Under the pieces are notes generated by a model that saw only the letters and a program-made list of their open reading frames with translations, searched no databases and was not told the origin of the DNA. Shown here one piece after another: positions 34,594 through 44,181 of a DNA stretch of 64,000 bases. The first letter of the stretch is position 1, and each line of letters starts with the position of its first letter. A program made the translations under genes and the position numbers. Source of the DNA: Christensenella sp034926635 (GTDB lineage Bacteria; Bacillota; Clostridia; Christensenellales; Christensenellaceae); NCBI GenBank assembly GCA_034926635.1, contig JAYFQX010000001.1:62001-126000 (forward strand). Reading direction: 5' to 3'.

Positions 34594-37221
34594 CTACCGT
34601 TCAATTTCCTTCATTTCAAAGCACTCAACTACATCGCCTTCTTTAAGGTCGTTATAATTATCCAGAGATAATCCGCATTCATAGCCTTGCGCAACTTCTT
34701 TCGCATCATCTTTAAAACGCTTGAGCGAACTCAGCGTTCCTTCATATATAACCACATTATCCCGCAGCAAACGCACCTGTGCATTGCGCCGCAGAATTCC
34801 GTCTACCACATAGCAGCCTGCAATTGTTCCCACGCTAGAAACCTTAAATGTCTGCCGAATTTCCGCATGTCCAATCACCGCTTCTTCATATTCCGGCTCC
34901 AGCATGCCCTTCATGGCAGCGGTGATATCTTCAATCGCCTTATATATGATCCTGTAAAGCCTTACATCTACTTTCTCATGCTCCGCAGCCGCAAGCGCCA
35001 TATTATCGGGACGTACATTGAACCCGATAATAATTGCATTGGCCGCCGAAGCCAAGTTTACGTCGGTTTCTGTAATCGCGCCAACGCCGCAGTGGATAGC
35101 CCTTACGTGCACTTCATCATTGGATAATTTTTCCAGAGATTGACGAACTGCTTCCACAGAGCCTTGCACATCGGCTTTGATGACCAAATTCAAATCCTTG
35201 ATTTGTCCCTCTGCAATCTGGTTGAATAAATCATCAAGCGAAATCTTGGACATTTTTTTCAACATTTCCGCCTTTTGTTTATCTTTTCTTTCTTCGGCAA
35301 CCTGTTTAGAAAGTTTATCTGCTGGTGCCGCATGCATAATATCGCCCGCCGCCGGCACTTCCGAAAACCCGATTACTTCTACAGGCTGCGATGGAAGCGC
35401 TTCCTGCACATTCCGTCCGCGATCATTGACCATGGCGCGTACACGTCCATATGCCGTACCCGCGATAATGGTATCCCCGATATGCAGTGTACCAGCCTGA
35501 ACCAGCACCGTCGCGACCGGACCTCGCCCTTTATCAAGCTGCGCCTCAACAATCGTGCCTTTTGCAAGCCTGTCCGGATTTGCCTTCAATTCCTGCACCT
35601 CTGAAACAAGCAGGATCATCTCAAGCAATTTATCGATCCCTTCGCCGGTTTTTGCGGATACAGGCACTACCACTGTATCACCGCCCCATTCTTCCGGCAG
35701 AAGCTCATATTCTGTTAATTCCTGCATAATCTTCTGTGGATTTGCATTCTCTCTGTCAATTTTATTAATCGCCACGATAATCGGTACCTCCGCCGATTTT
35801 GCATGGTTAATGGCTTCCACTGTCTGCGGCATAATACCGTCGTCAGCAGCAACCACGATAATAACGACATCGGTTACCTGTGCGCCACGCGCACGCATTG
35901 CAGTAAACGCCTCATGCCCCGGTGTGTCAATGAACGTAATCAATTCGCCGTTTAGATCCACCTGATAAGCGCCGATATGCTGCGTAATCCCGCCTGCTTC
36001 GTTTTCCGTCACCTTAGAGCGACGAATTTTATCAAGCAACGATGTTTTCCCATGGTCAACGTGTCCCATAATGGTAACCACCGGGGGACGCTTCACGAGA
36101 TCTTCTTCCGCATCCACTACTTCTTCTTCCAAAATATCTTCAGCAGTTTTTTCGATTTTTTGTTCCAGCTCAATATCATATTCACTTGCGATCAATTGTG
36201 CCGTATCAAAATCGATCTGCGAATTAATTGTAGACATCATACCAAGAAGCAATAATTTTTTCAAAATTTCCGAAACCGGTTTTCCGATTTTTTCCGAGAA
36301 AAGTTTTACAGAGATTGTTTCTTCCGTAATAATGGCTTTTTCAATCTTAATCGGCTCAATCACCATCTTGGGCTGCTGTTGCTTTTTATGCTTATATTTT
36401 TTGGAACCCTTTCTGAAGTCATCGTCATCTACAGCAAACACGCGTTCTTTAATCTTCGGACGCTTTGTACGATCGTCTTCCATCTGCTTCTTACTTTTTT
36501 TATGCTGGTCATGAACCGCGTTCTCTTTTCCAAAGCGCTTCTCCGGCTTTACCTCCACAACAGGCTTGTCTGACTGCTGCGGTTTTCTTGGCTGCGGCCT
36601 GCGCGATTTGTTCTCACTATCCTGGGATTGCTGGTTCCTGTCCTGCCGTGCAGCGGGTCTGGGTGAGAAACCCGTATTCTGCGGTCTGGATCCAGTATTT
36701 CTCTGGTTGTCTCTCGGAACAAATGCCTGACCTGCCTGCGGTCTTTGCTGCGGACGCGCCTGCGGTCTTTGCTCTCGTGGCGCAGGCTGATTTTGCTGCG
36801 TCGATGTCATTGGTTTATTCACCGGTCTGTTTTCCGAAACAGGCTGACGGCTCTTTATTTCCACGGGCTTATTTTCCGTCTTAATTTCATTTATTTTAAT
36901 ATCTTTTGCAGCATTGTTTTGGGTTTCATTTTTTATCGGTTCGGATGCCACGGCTGCCGTTTTCACAGGTGCAGGTTGTTTTTCTACTGCTTTTTCATCT
37001 GCCGCGTTATTCTGGCGTTCTTCTTCCTGACGCTTTTCCGCTTTTTCGGCGCGCTCCTTCTCGATTCTCATTTTTTCAATATCCAAAACTTTTGCCTCGA
37101 TTGATTTAATTTCACGAACCTGACCTTCCACATCCGTCTGCATCTCAAGTATGCTGTTAAAAACAGCCTGTGCATTGCTCAAAAGATTTTTGTTTGTGTC
37201 TAAAATTTTTATCTTACTCAA
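34594..37221 (-). CDS. infB: Translation initiation factor IF-2
   Basis: An 875-residue IF-2. Residues about 60-270 are a charged, Pro/Gln/Lys/Arg-rich low-complexity region, followed by an IF2_N domain (SVKLFSEKIGKPVSEILKKL) and the GTPase with GHVDHGKTSLLDKI, DTPGHEAF and NKID, then domains II-IV. It starts with TTG (37219-37221), five bases after GGGGGTGA, overlapping the ylxQ stop by eight bases. Confidence 0.95.
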   Translation of the reverse strand: MSKIKILDTNKNLLSNAQAVFNSILEMQTDVEGQVREIKSIEAKVLDIEKMRIEKERAEKAEKRQEEERQNNAADEKAVEKQPAPVKTAAVASEPIKNETQNNAAKDIKINEIKTENKPVEIKSRQPVSENRPVNKPMTSTQQNQPAPREQRPQARPQQRPQAGQAFVPRDNQRNTGSRPQNTGFSPRPAARQDRNQQSQDSENKSRRPQPRKPQQSDKPVVEVKPEKRFGKENAVHDQHKKSKKQMEDDRTKRPKIKERVFAVDDDDFRKGSKKYKHKKQQQPKMVIEPIKIEKAIITEETISVKLFSEKIGKPVSEILKKLLLLGMMSTINSQIDFDTAQLIASEYDIELEQKIEKTAEDILEEEVVDAEEDLVKRPPVVTIMGHVDHGKTSLLDKIRRSKVTENEAGGITQHIGAYQVDLNGELITFIDTPGHEAFTAMRARGAQVTDVVIIVVAADDGIMPQTVEAINHAKSAEVPIIVAINKIDRENANPQKIMQELTEYELLPEEWGGDTVVVPVSAKTGEGIDKLLEMILLVSEVQELKANPDRLAKGTIVEAQLDKGRGPVATVLVQAGTLHIGDTIIAGTAYGRVRAMVNDRGRNVQEALPSQPVEVIGFSEVPAAGDIMHAAPADKLSKQVAEERKDKQKAEMLKKMSKISLDDLFNQIAEGQIKDLNLVIKADVQGSVEAVRQSLEKLSNDEVHVRAIHCGVGAITETDVNLASAANAIIIGFNVRPDNMALAAAEHEKVDVRLYRIIYKAIEDITAAMKGMLEPEYEEAVIGHAEIRQTFKVSSVGTIAGCYVVDGILRRNAQVRLLRDNVVIYEGTLSSLKRFKDDAKEVAQGYECGLSLDNYNDLKEGDVVECFEMKEIER

Positions 37222-37543
37222 TTATTTCACCCCCGGAAGTAGCGTGGTATTTTTCCCATGCGTTTTCAGCAAACTGCGGACACACTATTCCAATAATTTT
37301 ATTGTTTTCTTTGCTTAGGCTTTTGCCCAGCACATCCTGTTCCTCCAAGATAATAATCCTGGTTTTATAATAAGCACAGGCGTCGCGAAAAGCTTTTTTC
37401 GTTGCTTCTGATGCGCTGCCATCCAATACAACAAGCTTTGCTTTACGTGTTTTGATGGCTTTCTCTGTGCTTTGCGCACCATATACAATTTTTCCGGCAC
37501 GGGCTGCAAGCCCTAAAAACCTCAAAAATTTATCATTGCTCAC
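37214..37543 (-). CDS. ylxQ: L7Ae-family RNA-binding protein (YlxQ)
   Basis: A 109-residue member of the ribosomal L7Ae/L30e/S12e fold, with LGLAARAGKIVYG and the VVLDGSASEATKKAF and ...ILEEQDVLGKSLSK segments typical of YlxQ between rnpM and infB. L7Ae proteins bind kink-turns, but the target of YlxQ is uncertain. The frame begins with GTG, overlapping rnpM by 11 bases. Confidence 0.88.
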   Translation of the reverse strand: MSNDKFLRFLGLAARAGKIVYGAQSTEKAIKTRKAKLVVLDGSASEATKKAFRDACAYYKTRIIILEEQDVLGKSLSKENNKIIGIVCPQFAENAWEKYHATSGGEIIE

Positions 37544-37799
37544 GTTTTTCCGCGATCCTTTTCAGCTCGCTGTATAACTCTTCCTCCATTGGCACATGCA
37601 TCACTTTCCCAAATATCTTTTTGGCTTTTTCAACACAGGCACACGCAGCGCAAATATATGCACCGCGTCCCGGCTTTTTGCCGCTTGCATCAATGGTCAC
37701 CGTGCCATCTTTATCTTTTATGACGCGAACCAGCTCTTCTTTTGGCTTTCCCTGTCTGCATGCAATACACATACGCACGGGTTTCCGTTTTTCAGTCAA
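37533..37799 (-). CDS. rnpM: YlxR family RNA-binding protein (RnpM)
   Basis: An 88-residue DUF448 protein with the diagnostic RMCIACRQGKPKEELVRVI and KKPGRGAYICA segments. The family has been reported to bind the RNase P RNA and modulate its activity in Bacillus. It lies between nusA and ylxQ, as in most Firmicutes. The start is TTG with GGAG nine bases upstream. Confidence 0.9.
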   Translation of the reverse strand: MTEKRKPVRMCIACRQGKPKEELVRVIKDKDGTVTIDASGKKPGRGAYICAACACVEKAKKIFGKVMHVPMEEELYSELKRIAEKREQ

Positions 37800-37827
37800 A
37801 ACCGCAAGCTCCTTTACCAGCCTCGTT

Positions 37828-39009
37828 TTACTCTACCGTATCCTCATTTGACAGAATATCTTCTTCTATACTTTCTTCTGCTTCTTCCTCGTTAACAGCA
37901 TCCACCATATTAAATTGGTCTGCCATTCCGTCAAAAGAAATATCGGCATTCGCAAATTCTTTTCCAAATACTTCCTGCTCGATTTGCGACTGGCTCTTAA
38001 TGTCAATCTTCCAGCCGGTCAATTTCGCTGCAAGCCTTGCGTTTTGTCCTTCCTTACCAATTGCAAGGGATAACTGGTAATCAGGCACAATAACCTTTGC
38101 AGCCTTCTCATCTTCATTCACCTGAACCATAACAACTTTGGCCGGACGAAGTGCGTTTGCAATAAACTCAATCGAATCGGAACTCCACGGTACCACATCG
38201 ATTTTTTCGCCTCTTAATTCTTCCACGACTTTTTCGATCCTGGTACCCTTGTGCCCTACGCAGGCGCCTACAGGATCAATATCTTTTTCATCGCTCCATA
38301 CTGCCATCTTTGTCCGTCCGCCGGCCTCGCGCGCAATGCTCTTAATCTGAACGATTCCCTGACGGATTTCAGGCACTTCCATCTCAAACAGACGTTTGAT
38401 AAGCGACGGGTGCGTTCGTGACACAATAATTTGCGGTCCCTTGTTTGTTTTTTTAACTTCCAAAACATAGACCTTTAAGCGGTCATTAATGTTATATTGC
38501 TCCGTATAAACGGTCTCGCTGACGGGGATAATCCCTTCTGCTCGGCCCATCTCTACATATATGTTGCCGCGTTCCACACGGTGTACGATTGCAGTTAGTA
38601 CCTCATTTTCTTTTTCGGCATACTGATCAAAAATAATGCCGCGTTCCGCCTCACGAATACGTTGCACAACAACCTGTTTTGCAGTTTGCGCTGCTATCCG
38701 GCCAAAATCTTTTGGGGTCACCTCTGTTTCCAGCGTATCCCCGGCTTCATAAGCATCGTTAATTTGCTTTGCATCTTCTATAGAAATTTGACTTTCGCCA
38801 TCTTCTACTTCTTCAACAACGCTTTTAATTGCATATACTTTTATTTCACCGGTATCACCGTCAATTTCAACACGTGCATTCTGATCCGTGCCAAAATGTC
38901 TTTTGTAAGCAGAAATCAAAGCCGTCTCGATCGCTTCAAGCAGAATATCTTTCCTGATTCCTTTATCGTGCTCTAAATCAGATAAAGCTTCCATAAATTC
39001 AACGTTCAT
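37828..39009 (-). CDS. nusA: Transcription termination/antitermination factor NusA
   Basis: A 393-residue NusA: an N-terminal RNA polymerase-binding domain, an S1 domain (about 130-200) and two KH domains (DPVGACVGHKGTRI and IGKEGQNARLAAKLTG). The C-terminus ends in an acidic tail and lacks the acidic repeats of proteobacterial NusA, as expected for Firmicutes. Upstream rimP is 17 bp away. Confidence 0.95.
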   Translation of the reverse strand: MNVEFMEALSDLEHDKGIRKDILLEAIETALISAYKRHFGTDQNARVEIDGDTGEIKVYAIKSVVEEVEDGESQISIEDAKQINDAYEAGDTLETEVTPKDFGRIAAQTAKQVVVQRIREAERGIIFDQYAEKENEVLTAIVHRVERGNIYVEMGRAEGIIPVSETVYTEQYNINDRLKVYVLEVKKTNKGPQIIVSRTHPSLIKRLFEMEVPEIRQGIVQIKSIAREAGGRTKMAVWSDEKDIDPVGACVGHKGTRIEKVVEELRGEKIDVVPWSSDSIEFIANALRPAKVVMVQVNEDEKAAKVIVPDYQLSLAIGKEGQNARLAAKLTGWKIDIKSQSQIEQEVFGKEFANADISFDGMADQFNMVDAVNEEEAEESIEEDILSNEDTVE

Positions 39010-39026
39010 AATCCCTCTGTCTCCTT

Positions 39027-39485
39027 CTACAAATCCAAATGTAGGTTTATCTTTGCTATTTCTTTGGACTCGAATATTATTTCGTTATCTTCTGTTTCTA
39101 TGGTAACTGTATCCGGGGTATAACCGGTCAAAATCCCCGTAAATTGTTTTGCGCCATCAAAAGGTTTATATAACTTTACATCAATTTCCTGTCCCATGCA
39201 TCGCTTGAAATCCCCTTCTGTTTTCAAGGGGCGATCAAGCCCCGGCGAAGACACGCACAGGCAGTAATGCTCGTCAATCGGGTCAAGCTCGTCCAGTTTT
39301 TCTTCTACTGCCCGGCTGACTTCTTCACAATCTTCAAGCTGCACACCGCCATCTTTATCAATATAGATAGTCAGCATCCATTCCTGACCTTGTTTGGCAT
39401 ATTCCGTATCAATATAACAACACCCCATTGATTCGGCAATCGGGCGTGCAATTTCTTCTACGATCTTTTTAACGTTTTTAGACAT
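39027..39485 (-). CDS. rimP: Ribosome maturation factor RimP
   Basis: A 152-residue RimP with the conserved EWMLTIYIDKDGGVQLEDCEE-SRA-E segment and SSPGLDRPL motif. It helps assemble the 30S subunit. ATG at 39485 is preceded by GGAGA at the right distance; the longer frame to 39500 is less likely. It is the first gene of the nusA-infB operon. Confidence 0.92.
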   Translation of the reverse strand: MSKNVKKIVEEIARPIAESMGCCYIDTEYAKQGQEWMLTIYIDKDGGVQLEDCEEVSRAVEEKLDELDPIDEHYCLCVSSPGLDRPLKTEGDFKRCMGQEIDVKLYKPFDGAKQFTGILTGYTPDTVTIETEDNEIIFESKEIAKINLHLDL

Positions 39486-39520
39486 TGCTTCTCCATTCAA
39501 AAATAGTACTTATAACGCGA

Positions 39521-39542
39521 AAGAGTGGGACTCTCCCACTCT
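39521..39542 (-). terminator. Hairpin terminating the plsY transcript
   Basis: GAGTGGGA (39524-39531) and TCCCACTC (39535-39542) form an 8-bp stem with a 3-base loop. The following T-run on the minus strand is short, so this is a moderate terminator; it separates plsY from the rimP promoter region. Confidence 0.6.
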
Positions 39543-39614
39543 CCTAAGTTCTGCTCCAATTTCCTAACATATCATACCACAAAAAAATGCTTTTGGCAAG
39601 CCTTTTTCCGCACA

Positions 39615-40217
39615 TTATTTGCCGGAAAGCCCGAGCTTATGCTCTTCTCCGCGGATTAAGCGCTGGATATTCTCGCGGTGACTGATAATGCCGAGCGCCG
39701 CAATGATCAATACAGAGATAATCTGGTACCAATTTCCCTGTGCGACTAAAAAAGCTGCAACTGCGCTCATAATCAGCCCAATGATGGAACCTATACTCAT
39801 AATTTTCGTAATAACGACGATAATAACTGAAACCGTAAAGATAATCAGGGTTGGAATCGGCTGGATGAGCAATAAAACGCCAATCGTTGCCGCAATCCCT
39901 TTTCCGCCATGAAATTTTAAGAAACAGGAATAGTTGTGACCGACAATGGCAAAAACGCCTGCTACGCACATTCCTTCATATCCCGCAATGGCAAACCCGA
40001 TCAACGAAGCGGCTACCGCCTTTAATACGTCTCCCGCAAATACGGCAATCCCAAGCTTCCAGCCGTAATTGCGCAGCACATTTGTTGTTCCCGCATTTCC
40101 GCTTCCCTTTTTGCGGATATCTTCATGTTTAACTTTCTTCGTGAAAATATAAGAAAACGATATGGATCCCAGTATGTAAGCGATTCCGGCACAGGCTGCC
40201 AGCATCCATATTTCCAT
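39615..40217 (-). CDS. plsY: Glycerol-3-phosphate acyltransferase PlsY
   Basis: A 200-residue polytopic membrane enzyme that uses acyl-phosphate to acylate glycerol-3-phosphate. Motifs GSGNAGTTNVLR, KFHGGKGIATT-like (FHGGKGIAAT) and the C-terminal SHRENI-RL are present. Pairs in function with plsX at 45 kb. Two bp below the der stop. Confidence 0.95.
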   Translation of the reverse strand: MEIWMLAACAGIAYILGSISFSYIFTKKVKHEDIRKKGSGNAGTTNVLRNYGWKLGIAVFAGDVLKAVAASLIGFAIAGYEGMCVAGVFAIVGHNYSCFLKFHGGKGIAATIGVLLLIQPIPTLIIFTVSVIIVVITKIMSIGSIIGLIMSAVAAFLVAQGNWYQIISVLIIAALGIISHRENIQRLIRGEEHKLGLSGK

Positions 40218-40219
40218 AC

Positions 40220-41554
40220 TTAATTTTCCTCCTTCGCCTCATTGCGTTGTCTTACTATTATTTTAATCGGCGTGCCGCTAAAGTCAAATGTTTTGCGCAA
40301 ATAATTCTCCAGATACCGCTGATATGAAAAATGCATCAGCGGAACTTCATTGACAAACAGCACAAACGTCGGCGGTCTCACCGCTACTTGCGTCATATAA
40401 AACACCTTTAACCTGCGACCATTGGTAGCCGGTGGTTCTACTGCCGTAATGGCATCCTGCAGGCAGTCATTCAGCACACCTGTTTGAATGCGTTTTGTAT
40501 TATTTTCATATGCATCGTGCAGATAATCAAACAGTTTATCAATGCGCAGTCCCGTTGTTGCGGAAATATAAATCCGCTTTGCATATGGCATAAATGCAAG
40601 GTCTGCTGATATTTTTTTGTTATATTCTTCAATCGTAAAGGTATCTTTTTCTATTGCATCCCATTTGTTCACAGCAATCACGCACGGTTTTCCTTCGGAA
40701 TCTACAAATCCTGCAACTTTGACATCCTGCTCCGTAATACCTTCCGTCGCGTCAACCATCACAACGACCACATCGGCTCGGCGTATTGCGTTTAAGGAAC
40801 GGATGACGCTATAGCGTTCAATGGATCTGTTTTCGATCTTACCACGTTTACGCATCCCTGCCGTGTCAATAATCGTATACTTCTGTCCGTTGCGTATCAA
40901 CTCAGAGTCGATCGCGTCACGCGTCGTACCCGGGATATCGCTGACAATCATACGATCATGACCAAGCAATTTATTGGTCAGCGAAGACTTCCCGACATTT
41001 GGTTTTCCAACCAGTGCAATTTTCAGCGATCCGTCGTCTTCCTCGTGAGATTCCCATTCACCGATCCCGTCTACAATATCGTCCAGTAAATCACCAAGCC
41101 CAAGTCCCTGCGCGGAAGAAATACCAACCACATCACCCAGTCCAAGCTCATAAAAATCATAAACGTTTTGTTCGTCGGAAGGATTATCGATTTTATTTAC
41201 GACAACAATCACCGGCTTTGCGCTTTTCCGCAGCATTTTTGCCACTTCATAATCTTCGGAAGTGATCCCTGTTTTTCCATCTACAAAAAAGAGGATGACT
41301 TCTGCAGAATCAATAGCGATTTCAACCTGCGCCCGCATTTGCCGCAGCAGAATATCTTCCGTATTCATGTCAATGCCGCCCGTATCAATCAATGTGAATT
41401 CCTTACCCAGCCATTCCGCATCCGCATAAATACGGTCACGTGTTACGCCCGGCGTATCCTCCACGATTGCAAGCTTTGTCCCTGTAATTCTGTTAAAAAA
41501 AGTCGATTTCCCGACATTCGGTCTCCCAACAATCGCCACCAGCGGTTTTGTCAT
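40220..41554 (-). CDS. der: Ribosome biogenesis GTPase Der
   Basis: A 444-residue protein with two tandem GTPase domains (GRPNVGKSTFFN at the N-terminus and GKPNVGKSSLTN near residue 185) and a C-terminal KH-like domain. Essential for 50S assembly. The ATG at 41554 overlaps the stop of the preceding gene (ATGA); an upstream extension to 41617 is rejected. Confidence 0.95.
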   Translation of the reverse strand: MTKPLVAIVGRPNVGKSTFFNRITGTKLAIVEDTPGVTRDRIYADAEWLGKEFTLIDTGGIDMNTEDILLRQMRAQVEIAIDSAEVILFFVDGKTGITSEDYEVAKMLRKSAKPVIVVVNKIDNPSDEQNVYDFYELGLGDVVGISSAQGLGLGDLLDDIVDGIGEWESHEEDDGSLKIALVGKPNVGKSSLTNKLLGHDRMIVSDIPGTTRDAIDSELIRNGQKYTIIDTAGMRKRGKIENRSIERYSVIRSLNAIRRADVVVVMVDATEGITEQDVKVAGFVDSEGKPCVIAVNKWDAIEKDTFTIEEYNKKISADLAFMPYAKRIYISATTGLRIDKLFDYLHDAYENNTKRIQTGVLNDCLQDAITAVEPPATNGRRLKVFYMTQVAVRPPTFVLFVNEVPLMHFSYQRYLENYLRKTFDFSGTPIKIIVRQRNEAKEEN

Positions 41555-42867
41555 AATATACTCCTTTTTGCAAGCGCTTCCACAAAAGCATAGCCGTCGT
41601 TTTCTACTTTGACACATGGTACGCCTAATTCATTTTCCACCTGCCGAATCGTAATATCGTCCAGCATGGCGTCCTCATGCTCTTTAAAACAACAACTGCT
41701 TAAAAGCAGTGCGTCGCCAAGTTTTTTACCTTTCAGCTGCCGAATTACGTCCCTGCCCGTCAGAAGGCCGGTGACCGTAACTGTTTCGCCAAAAAAGTCA
41801 TTGGTTATTTTATAAACATTAATTTTAGTTTTCATCACATTCTCTACATCTTCTGCAATTTTTTTCATAAACGGATAAAAATCATGCCCCGTTGCAACCG
41901 CAACTTCATTATATTTATTTTCGGTCCCGGCTGCCGATACCAGCGCTTCTTTTGCATCCTCCAAAAACACGCTCACCATGCCTACACCGTTTTCGATCTG
42001 TTCTAGTTGCTCATACGCTTCAATCCCCGGCATAGGGCGCTGTGCGCGTATATAGAGCTCGTCGGCCGCAAAAACAAAGCGTGTTGATTGGTTATCCTGC
42101 AAAAAGCGACGCTGATAATCTTCAATAACATCTATCGTTTCTTCAGCAACTTTTTTGCTGATGGGGTGCAATGGATATAATCCCTCACGGAATTTTGTCA
42201 AACCAACAGGCACAACCGCAACGGAAAGGATTCCGGGATAGAGCGCATAGAGGTTTTCAATGGTCTTTTTTAGTTCATCTCCGTCATTCAAATCTTCGCA
42301 CATAACAATCTGCGTGTGACACTGAATTCCATTCTCCGTCCAATAACGCAGAATATCAAAAGTCTTTTCAGCATGGGGGTTCGCCAACAATTTATTATGC
42401 AGTGCTTCATCGTAGGCATGGACCGAGACGTATAATGGCGATATTTTCTGTTTTACAATACGTTCTATCGTTTGTTGCGGCATATTTGTGAGCGTAATAT
42501 AACTGCCCATCAAAAAAGATGTACGCCAGTCATCATCTTTGACATAAAGTGTTTTACGCATTCCCGCAGGCATCTGATCCACAAAACAAAACAAACATTT
42601 GTTCTTACATACGATTTTTCTTCCGAATCCATCGTTTTCGAAGATAAGTCCAAGATCTTCATCCACTTCTTTTTCGATCTCGATCTCTTCCAACGTACCG
42701 TCGATTTTTTCTATCAGAAGGATGATTTCCTCATCAGAAACCAGATATGTATAATCAATATAATCTCTCACATCGCTGCCACTTACGGAAAGCAACGTAT
42801 CGCCCGGCATAAGCCCGCACTCGGCGGCGATGCTATTTGGTTGTACCGACTGAATGCGGCGTGCCAT
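41551..42867 (-). CDS. PDZ and radical-SAM protein of the DUF512 family
   Basis: A 438-residue protein: an N-terminal PDZ-like domain (residues about 1-70, with GLMPGDTLLSVSGSDVRDY), a radical-SAM-like CKNKCLFC cluster near residue 100, and a C-terminal DUF512 region. Proteins of this type sit beside der and plsY in many Clostridia; their function is not established, although an Fe-S radical mechanism is expected. ATG at 42867 with AGGAG is chosen over the frame start at 42966, which lies in the glyA terminator. Confidence 0.85.
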   Translation of the reverse strand: MARRIQSVQPNSIAAECGLMPGDTLLSVSGSDVRDYIDYTYLVSDEEIILLIEKIDGTLEEIEIEKEVDEDLGLIFENDGFGRKIVCKNKCLFCFVDQMPAGMRKTLYVKDDDWRTSFLMGSYITLTNMPQQTIERIVKQKISPLYVSVHAYDEALHNKLLANPHAEKTFDILRYWTENGIQCHTQIVMCEDLNDGDELKKTIENLYALYPGILSVAVVPVGLTKFREGLYPLHPISKKVAEETIDVIEDYQRRFLQDNQSTRFVFAADELYIRAQRPMPGIEAYEQLEQIENGVGMVSVFLEDAKEALVSAAGTENKYNEVAVATGHDFYPFMKKIAEDVENVMKTKINVYKITNDFFGETVTVTGLLTGRDVIRQLKGKKLGDALLLSSCCFKEHEDAMLDDITIRQVENELGVPCVKVENDGYAFVEALAKRSIL

Positions 42868-42885
42868 TCTGTTATCTCCTGTCTT

Positions 42886-42913
42886 AAAAACAGGCGGGCA
42901 ATCTGCCCGCCTG
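42886..42913 (-). terminator. Intrinsic terminator after glyA
   Basis: CAGGCGGGCA (42891-42900) pairs perfectly with TGCCCGCCTG (42904-42913) across a 3-base loop, followed on the minus strand by T5. Confidence 0.9.
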
Positions 42914-42935
42914 CATGATGCTTTCTGCCAGATTT

Positions 42936-44177
42936 TTATTCTGTGTAAAGCGGAAACTCCGCGCACAACTCCAAAACCTTCTCGGTTACGCGATCTGTCG
43001 CGCTTTCGCCTTCGGCAATCATCATAGCAATCAACTTGCCGATTACTTCCATTTGTTCTTCTTTCATTCCACGCGTTGTCGCTGCCGGCGTACCAATACG
43101 GATTCCGCTTGTTACAAACGGGCTCAGCTTTTCAAACGGTATCGTATTTTTGTTCGCCGTAATATGCGCGGAATCCAAAAGTGCCTCCACTTCTTTACCG
43201 GTTTTCCCTTGCGCGCCAACGTCAAGCAACATCAAATGATTGTCCGTACCGCCTGACACAAGACGAATACCGTTATTCATCAATGCTTTTGCAAGCGCAG
43301 CCGCATTTTTCACGATCTGCCGCTGATAAGCCTTAAATTCCGGCTGCAATGCTTCCTGGAAAGAAACCGCTTTTGCGGCGATCACGTGCATCAGCGGTCC
43401 ACCCTGAATTCCGGGGAAAATCGCTTTATCAATGGCTTTTGCATATTCTTCCGAGGTCAGAATCATGCCGCCGCGCGGTCCGCGAAGGGTTTTATGTGTT
43501 GTCGTCGTTGTAAAATGCGCATACGGAATCGGGCTTGGATGTTCGCCTGCTGCTACAAGGCCTGCAATATGCGCCATATCAACCATCAAATATGCGCCAA
43601 CTGCATCGGCAATTTCACGAAACCTCGGAAAATCAATTGTTCTCGGATAAGCGCTTGCACCAGCAACAATCATTTTCGGCTTGTGCTGCATTGCGAGATC
43701 ATACACCTGGTCGTAATCAATTTTTTCGTCTTTTTCACTCACGCCATAAGGAACGATCGTAAAATACTTACCGGAGATGTTGACCGGGCTTCCATGCGTC
43801 AAATGTCCGCCGTGCGAAAGATTCATCCCCAGAATCGTATCACCGGGGTTCAGCATTGCAAAGTAAACGGCGGTATTTGCCTGTGCGCCGGAATGCGGCT
43901 GCACATTGGCATGCTCTGCTCCAAAAAGCTTCTTTGCACGGTCGCGGGCGAGGTCCTCAACCTCGTCAACAAATTCACATCCGCCATAATAACGTTTGCC
44001 CGGATATCCTTCCGCATATTTATTGGTAAGATGTGACCCCATCGCCTGCATAACAGCCGGTGAAACAAAGTTCTCCGAAGCGATCAGTTCAATGTTATGT
44101 TCCTGACGGTTCAACTCCCGCATCATGGATTCATAAACGTCAATGTCTGTGTTTTTTACTTCAAAAAAATCCAACAT
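42936..44177 (-). CDS. glyA: Serine hydroxymethyltransferase
   Basis: A 413-residue PLP enzyme interconverting serine and glycine with tetrahydrofolate. The PLP lysine lies in TTTTHKTLRGPRGGMI; N-terminal RQEHNIELIASENF and YAEGYPGKRYYGGCE are conserved. Two adjacent ATGs (44180 and 44177) follow GGAG; the second has better spacing. Downstream of rnc with only a few bases between. Confidence 0.95.
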   Translation of the reverse strand: MLDFFEVKNTDIDVYESMMRELNRQEHNIELIASENFVSPAVMQAMGSHLTNKYAEGYPGKRYYGGCEFVDEVEDLARDRAKKLFGAEHANVQPHSGAQANTAVYFAMLNPGDTILGMNLSHGGHLTHGSPVNISGKYFTIVPYGVSEKDEKIDYDQVYDLAMQHKPKMIVAGASAYPRTIDFPRFREIADAVGAYLMVDMAHIAGLVAAGEHPSPIPYAHFTTTTTHKTLRGPRGGMILTSEEYAKAIDKAIFPGIQGGPLMHVIAAKAVSFQEALQPEFKAYQRQIVKNAAALAKALMNNGIRLVSGGTDNHLMLLDVGAQGKTGKEVEALLDSAHITANKNTIPFEKLSPFVTSGIRIGTPAATTRGMKEEQMEVIGKLIAMMIAEGESATDRVTEKVLELCAEFPLYTE

Positions 44178-44181
44178 CATT

